Assembly (NCBI RefSeq): GCF_002848005.1
Contig: NZ_PKHX01000006.1
Coordinates: 12,396 to 76,395, forward strand
Source: Varibaculum cambriense
GTDB taxonomy: Bacteria > Actinomycetota > Actinomycetes > Actinomycetales > Actinomycetaceae
Reading direction: 5' to 3'
DNA length: 64,000 nucleotides
Of this stretch, positions 61,401 through 64,000 are shown one piece after another. The notes beneath the pieces were generated by a model. It ran no database searches. It saw only the letters and a program-made list of their open reading frames with translations, and had not been told where the DNA came from. The position numbers were made by a program, and so were the translations under genes. Within the stretch, counting starts at the first letter, position 1. Every line of letters starts with the position of its first letter.

Positions 61401-64000
61401 AATAGTTTTCACCTGTCCCCAGGAGTCCGGCAGCGCCTGTATCTGGTTATTATTAGCTGCGTTAGCATCGCCACCAGAGCAGCTAGGTAAATTGTCCGAG
61501 TTTACGTTGAAATACTTGTAGGTAGACTTACCTGCAAAAGCACATTCCCCAATAGTGGTCACGCTGTCCCATTGTGGAGGAAGCACCGTCAGGTTATTTC
61601 GCACGAAAGCGCTCTGACCAATAGTGGTGACCGCTCCCCAGGCGGGCAGCGCAGCCAGCTGGTTATCGTAGAAAGCCCGTTCCGGAATAGTAGTGATCTT
61701 TCCCCAGGAATCCGGCAAAGAAGTTAACAGGTTAGAAGCAAAACTACTCGTGTCTAGCCGAGACACGTTTTCCCAGGAATCTGGGAGTTTAACTAGCTTG
61801 TTTTTCTCAAATGCAGATTTCCCAATGGTGGTAACCGATCCCCAGGAATGCAGCGAGGTTATTTCGTTGTTCTTAAATGCAGATTCCCCAATGCTGGTAA
61901 TCGACCCCAGGGAATGCAGCGAGGTTATTTCGTTGTTCTCAAATACGTCCTTTGGCAGCCTAGTGAGCTTGCCCCAAGAGTCGGGTACGGCCTTAAGCTT
62001 ATTATCTTGAAAAGCCCCTACCCCCAGTTGCGATACATTCTCCCAAGACTCCGGCAATTCCGTTAACTGGTTATGCCTAAATACCTCTTGACCTACGCTG
62101 GTAATCGGACCCCAATCGGGCAGCGAGACTAGCTTGTTTTCCTTAAATGCATACCTGGGTAAAGTAGTAATTTTACCCCAGGAATTAGGCAAGGAGGTTA
62201 GCCCGCAATTATAAAAGGCTGTCTCTCCGATCTGAGAAACATTTCCCCAAGAATCTGGAAGCGCCGTCAGATTTGTGTTTGAGAAAAATGCCTCTTTGCC
62301 GATTGAGGTGATATTTTCCCAGGATTTTGGTAGTGATTGCAACTTATTCGCACCGAAAACCCCCTCATTGATCTCAGTGAGCAAGCCCCAAGAATCCGGA
62401 AGCCGGGTCAAGGCGCCACCTCTGAAAGCATTTTTCCCAATAGCTTTGACAGAACCCCAGGAATCTGGGATTTCACTCAGATTACTGTTTGCGTTAAAGG
62501 CTGATTCACCAATCGAGGTAACTTTGCCCCAAGACTTAGGAAGAGCCGTAAGTCGGGAACTTGCAAAGGCAGAATCGCCAATCTTAGAGACTTTGTCCCA
62601 TGATTTAGGCATCTCGGTGAAGCTGCTAGATGCAAACGCCCGGTTGCCGATGCTGGTGATAGAACCCCATGAATCCGGAATCCGGGACAGCGAAGGGTAC
62701 ATATCTGAAAAAGCATTATCGCCGATCGCGGTAATGGGTTGTCCCTTGTCCCCGAAAGTTGGCCAGCACCAGGGATCCTTGGTCTTCCCTGCCATATGCT
62801 TTTGATTACCGTCACGGCTGAACCCGCTAATGGTTCCCCCGTTGTAGGTGAAATCTTTTACCTGCCAACCTGCGCAAATGGTTTTCTCTGGCCAATCCGG
62901 ACCGACTGCCACCTTGCCTTTAACGGTTTTAGTGCGCCCCTGAGAATCAGTGACCGTGTAGTAGACATCGTAGGTGGCCTCTTGCACATTAGTATCAATT
63001 GTTTTCGGAGAAACCTTTAGCTTTTCAGTAATAACATTGCCGTAAGTATCTACCGCGGTCACATCCTTCAATAAAGCTTCTGTGGAACCGTCACCACGAT
63101 GCGGAATATGCTTATTAATCTCCCCGCTAATCTTGGGCGAAAAATCGGTTTTCTTATAGGTAAACGTAACCGCATTTTCCTCCCCGGACTTCGGGGTAAT
63201 CTTTTGGGAGGTCGGGGTCACCGCATAGCCAGCCAGGCGCGGTGCCTTAATAGTGTTTTCTTTGCCCGCGAAATAAACCCCGTCCGGTTCGGTGAACTCA
63301 CTTTGTAGCACCTGCTGGCTGCGCAGGGGCTTTTTTGTTTCTGCATCGACATATTTGATGGTAATCGAGACCGCGTCCTCCGCAGCCACCTGACCAAACC
63401 CGGAAGCATACTTTTCGGACTTTACTGCGGTCGGAAGCGGAGTATGCTCGTCCGCCTTTTCTAGCACGACCCAGCGCTTATTATTCGAAAAAACTTCCTT
63501 GCCAAAGGTGGTGATAGTCGCAGGAATCTTTACTTCTTTGATTTGGTTGCCGCTAAACGCTTCCTGACCCACCTTTTCGAGATTGGGCGGAAACGCGATT
63601 CCCGATAGCTGGTTATTTGCGAAGGCACTAGCGCCGATCTCGGTCACATACTTCGGCAGGGTGACCTCAGTTAGTTTATTGTCACGGAAGGCGTTCGCTG
63701 AAATAATGGTTAGCCGCTGGGGCGGGTTTTGCGGATCATCCGGGCGAGCGTCGGTGATATTCACCTTGGTTAACTGGTTATCGCTAAATGCGCCCTCGCC
63801 AATACTGATTATCGTATCCGAAGTGAAAGTAGTTAGCTGGTTCTTCTGGAACGCGCCCTCGCCAATAGTTTCTAGCCCCGGCGCCACCAGATCCGTAATC
63901 GAATTATCGTAAAAGGCGCGGTCGCCTACCTCTGTAACTGAAGCCGGCAGGGTGACCTTAGTGAGTTTCAGCCCCGAAAATACGTCCGCCGCAATCTTGG
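55407..64000 (-). CDS. Giant BspA-type LRR / SpaA-domain surface adhesin, LPLSG-anchored (partial)
   Basis: At least 2,863 residues are visible; the frame is open through the right edge, so the N-terminus and signal peptide lie outside. In order: BspA-type LRR_5 repeats (to about 63,430), a MucBP-like domain (KYVDAETKKPL), an Ig-like segment, about 24 repeats of 22-23 residues of the form LPDSWGxVTxIGxxAFxxNxLTx (about 62,760-60,870), a second MucBP-like unit, a long beta-rich region, seven SpaA/Cna-B domains with Lys starts and E-box ends (KEIQAPSGGY, KELKAPAGYY), then LPLSG, a hydrophobic helix and ERKRSE. Three CX4C pairs and one Cys-bearing insertion occur. Order suggests it is the pilus tip or accessory adhesin. 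Its stop overlaps the pilin start by 8 bp. Confidence 0.85.
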   Translation of the reverse strand, partial: KIAADVFSGLKLTKVTLPASVTEVGDRAFYDNSITDLVAPGLETIGEGAFQKNQLTTFTSDTIISIGEGAFSDNQLTKVNITDARPDDPQNPPQRLTIISANAFRDNKLTEVTLPKYVTEIGASAFANNQLSGIAFPPNLEKVGQEAFSGNQIKEVKIPATITTFGKEVFSNNKRWVVLEKADEHTPLPTAVKSEKYASGFGQVAAEDAVSITIKYVDAETKKPLRSQQVLQSEFTEPDGVYFAGKENTIKAPRLAGYAVTPTSQKITPKSGEENAVTFTYKKTDFSPKISGEINKHIPHRGDGSTEALLKDVTAVDTYGNVITEKLKVSPKTIDTNVQEATYDVYYTVTDSQGRTKTVKGKVAVGPDWPEKTICAGWQVKDFTYNGGTISGFSRDGNQKHMAGKTKDPWCWPTFGDKGQPITAIGDNAFSDMYPSLSRIPDSWGSITSIGNRAFASSSFTEMPKSWDKVSKIGDSAFASSRLTALPKSWGKVTSIGESAFNANSNLSEIPDSWGSVKAIGKNAFRGGALTRLPDSWGLLTEINEGVFGANKLQSLPKSWENITSIGKEAFFSNTNLTALPDSWGNVSQIGETAFYNCGLTSLPNSWGKITTLPRYAFKENKLVSLPDWGPITSVGQEVFRHNQLTELPESWENVSQLGVGAFQDNKLKAVPDSWGKLTRLPKDVFENNEITSLHSLGSITSIGESAFKNNEITSLHSWGSVTTIGKSAFEKNKLVKLPDSWENVSRLDTSSFASNLLTSLPDSWGKITTIPERAFYDNQLAALPAWGAVTTIGQSAFVRNNLTVLPPQWDSVTTIGECAFAGKSTYKYFNVNSDNLPSCSGGDANAANNNQIQALPDSWGQVKTIKGRAFLGNALTGLPDSWGSVTTIGAESFKDNKLTALTAPWDNFTEIPTGAFINNEITTLPSSWGKITLINRHAFESNRIKALPASWGAVTAIKYSAFVNNALTALPDSWENVESVGAYWIYSMYGGRENYAGTFGNVTDSFSKNKEIDREKGKNNITTLPNSLGKINDFGQYTFGGTVPAGQVFTVPDTPVDQSNPSGDPTYKPPRNRLDLAVRILGAKDLYLDTYVGLKAPIYLRPESGKNPLNIEGIPGVIIILVDNKVNVQYLGPNGETVAPSESRVISTKDSNGENKYLLQPPMVKGYSLPQPQWIDLDGNDKNIVFRYQKAPAELTGFYARLNLTGKINQPGWPESNDLEEQFGNNMRVDLAYGGDAGTSIVKDGVIRVTYDPTRVEVADWDNTSSQYFQSVKVVAPGVLEVKLKPNYDSSIRTSIPIYWRIKKRITASDAVFPLKAELLDKASDGNRYVLTPHPKSKPGPVNLKGYYPLPTFTKDTVGCDLGVCRDYDDDPEGHVSRYGNNAVTFTFAVEKLMRNVRGYTITDQLPLYIKTDGTQARAKFVASENPGWKLGDDQVTLTYTNTEKRLTTESSGLGSLKLHFPGAKKQKRIDNTAEFTLTPEEQGPKEPLITGAANTHFSFYKPMETAPPGVPLTKVAAGPHIRDGVAVIYDTKQDRIPEFNWNVLTNNTTDTAVTLNLRDFDLDDRLQYTAITPDPVFVGGTLEIISPTGEPGKYKVLYSMGITGTDRIDLPENLTSYENIQLRWSSVKETQPRERTITRIHTKLRDPDQKLCEGLKCQADLRNKVQGGERIKEAHVKVLPEGKKLKARKVNTFAKATIAGKTGTYTVGAELETDYGDPLTAFELVDVLPRGLEVNRVTLTKKFAELPGARYQILSNFNGTGRVAVRFQADQVTDPNQVYSVGQLQTVITRGVIDGDIINEAFVHAQGNVEYPEDKSDREKDRWVTRVTNPIAGSGVWSRAENTTRVAVGDETYITKRIRERKPNTPWVTEISTVGGAKFDYQLRLGYGTNPEQNPVIYDLLPVAGTPARKGSTLINQYDSSGRISFEMADGTAANGWNTFYTCDTGMATKYDLDRANWQSAPCQAVTGLKFTNTSPQKPRSEVRITVPMIAGPKGATPLSQEHLGKKAINDFWSVSSSHEGKLESNPVINTLVPPATNIELTKYGYKAEPFQTAQKKLLAGAKFGLYDKEGELQATAISDSNGKVKFTNVNAAPGWTVREIEAPTGYAVTDKAYMLSATDFNATNFDSATGTYRIKAPDVTNMGKWYPVEPIRGTAEFKKVDKNGQPLAGIAFTITPQPVQQNDGTMFVPNSAPITVRSNDDGDVKFYNIPAGKWRLTENPGDRHLQPIAPIDFTITNCSGSDCVLRGLNLTFGFGDLGLIFNDKGAVSLSKLGVRGMAGKNKSFGQWKRSDGVIKGGATFELYKGTTDSATNRVKTVTTASDGQMNVILDGLDLDQVYTLKETFAPAGYIKNDALLQFQIDAAGKLKDASGNLLLEQDELLVPNEKEKKESSLIVTKVDPQAAATNRNLKGAEFGLFKQAGDGSWPTEPIKKVTTEQTGQAEFTGLSGGIYRVKELKAPAGYYIDPRAQYEFVVDDYKMQQFTWTANNNRSRLRVFKFEPLVKAIGEDAADKVVSGTPGAVKVPGQVAGTFDVVIPLSGAKFTLFNEDETTEVATNLVTGSDGLVNLPANVKLDPDKIYKLKEIQAPSGGYIAKSNAISVKVSDYALLDGFTGLITMEVPNTKDTGRITVSKLSKETGKPLAGAEFTLKDKTDNTERSLTTNEVGLATFTGLPFGHDYELRESKPPDGYLISNAVEPISLTADNPVITFKRYNELSETEVELNKVSDTGTAIEGVVFELSEEGASGAAQTLTTDKNGKVKFKVIPGQNYTLKETQTSRGYALLPQPVNFTVDGSGNVTIISGKGNVNTVSGGNGSLTVTNYPEGKLPLSGYAGALEVLLLGCLALGIAIVVTLFERKRSE

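Noticed and set aside
60870-62760. DNA-level repeats as a CRISPR or VNTR rather than coding repeats
   Set aside because: The 66-69-bp period stays in frame and encodes a consistent LRR consensus; variation follows codons.
63885-63887. Taking the GTG near the right edge as the adhesin start codon
   Set aside because: The frame is open without a stop through the end of the window and the residues upstream continue the LRR pattern (VTEVGDRAFYDNSITDL), so the protein begins outside.

Overview
The window looks like a chromosomal segment of a low-to-mid GC actinobacterium, most likely Actinomycetaceae (Actinomyces/Varibaculum/Mobiluncus-like; genus not settled). Pointers are the actinobacterial gene orders (ftsZ-pgeF-sepF-yggT-divIVA; yceD-rnc-mutM with a SepIVA-type gene beside coaD; comEA-comEC-holA), an actinobacterial-type DapD, DUF4032, DUF6912 and Rv3235-family proteins, and a FimA/SrtC-type sortase-assembled pilus locus.

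Layout. 1-1.2 kb: two toxin-antitoxin loci, both with damaged toxins (one reduced to its C-terminal tail, one frameshifted in a six-base homopolymer). 1.3-10.4 kb: a minus-strand catabolic operon headed by a LacI-family regulator (SDR reductase, CoA-transferase, thiolase, MFS permease, glycerate kinase, acyl-CoA ligase), closed by a terminator. 10.4-20.6 kb: tRNA-Thr, a membrane DsbA-like protein, a Ser/Thr kinase divergent from a DUF4032 kinase-like protein, an OmpR-type two-component system, a class III adenylate cyclase, Maf and DapD. 20.6-30.2 kb: two hairpin elements, an orphan NarL-type regulator, then mutM, rnc, yceD, sepIVA-like, coaD, rsmD, recG and a divergent DAK2 protein, all on the minus strand. 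30.3-33.1 kb, plus strand: rpmB, then infC-rpmI-rplT-trmH with a hairpin leader, an AUC start on infC and a terminator-like hairpin inside trmH. 33.1-43.3 kb, minus strand: a YafQ/DinJ pair, a Fur/Zur regulator, holA, comEC, comEA, rluD, lspA, and the division cluster from divIVA up to ftsZ. 43.5-49.6 kb: HIT protein, DUF6912, Rv3235-like protein, secA, metK. 49.7-51.5 kb: a YoeB toxin with a DinJ-like antitoxin and a 1.3-kb AT-rich gene-poor island with two kinds of short inverted/direct repeats. 51.5-64 kb: a universal stress protein and a pilus locus read from the right edge: giant BspA-type LRR/SpaA adhesin (N-terminus outside the window), LPLTG shaft pilin, class C sortase.

The catabolic operon can be read as import of a hydroxy acid, oxidation, CoA activation and thiolysis to acetyl-CoA; the substrate is unknown. 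The pilus genes form one transcription unit: the adhesin stop overlaps the pilin start by 8 bp, and a strong hairpin separates pilin from sortase, consistent with more shaft subunit than enzyme. The membrane DsbA-like protein could supply disulfides to the cysteine-paired adhesin and pilin (inference).

Most noteworthy for follow-up: the frameshifted RelE toxin with its lost C-terminus intact in the next frame; the very large LRR-plus-SpaA surface protein; the GGAGGGYG repeat cluster near 50.4 kb; the 89-nt structured element near 20.8 kb; and the terminator-like hairpin embedded in the trmH coding sequence.
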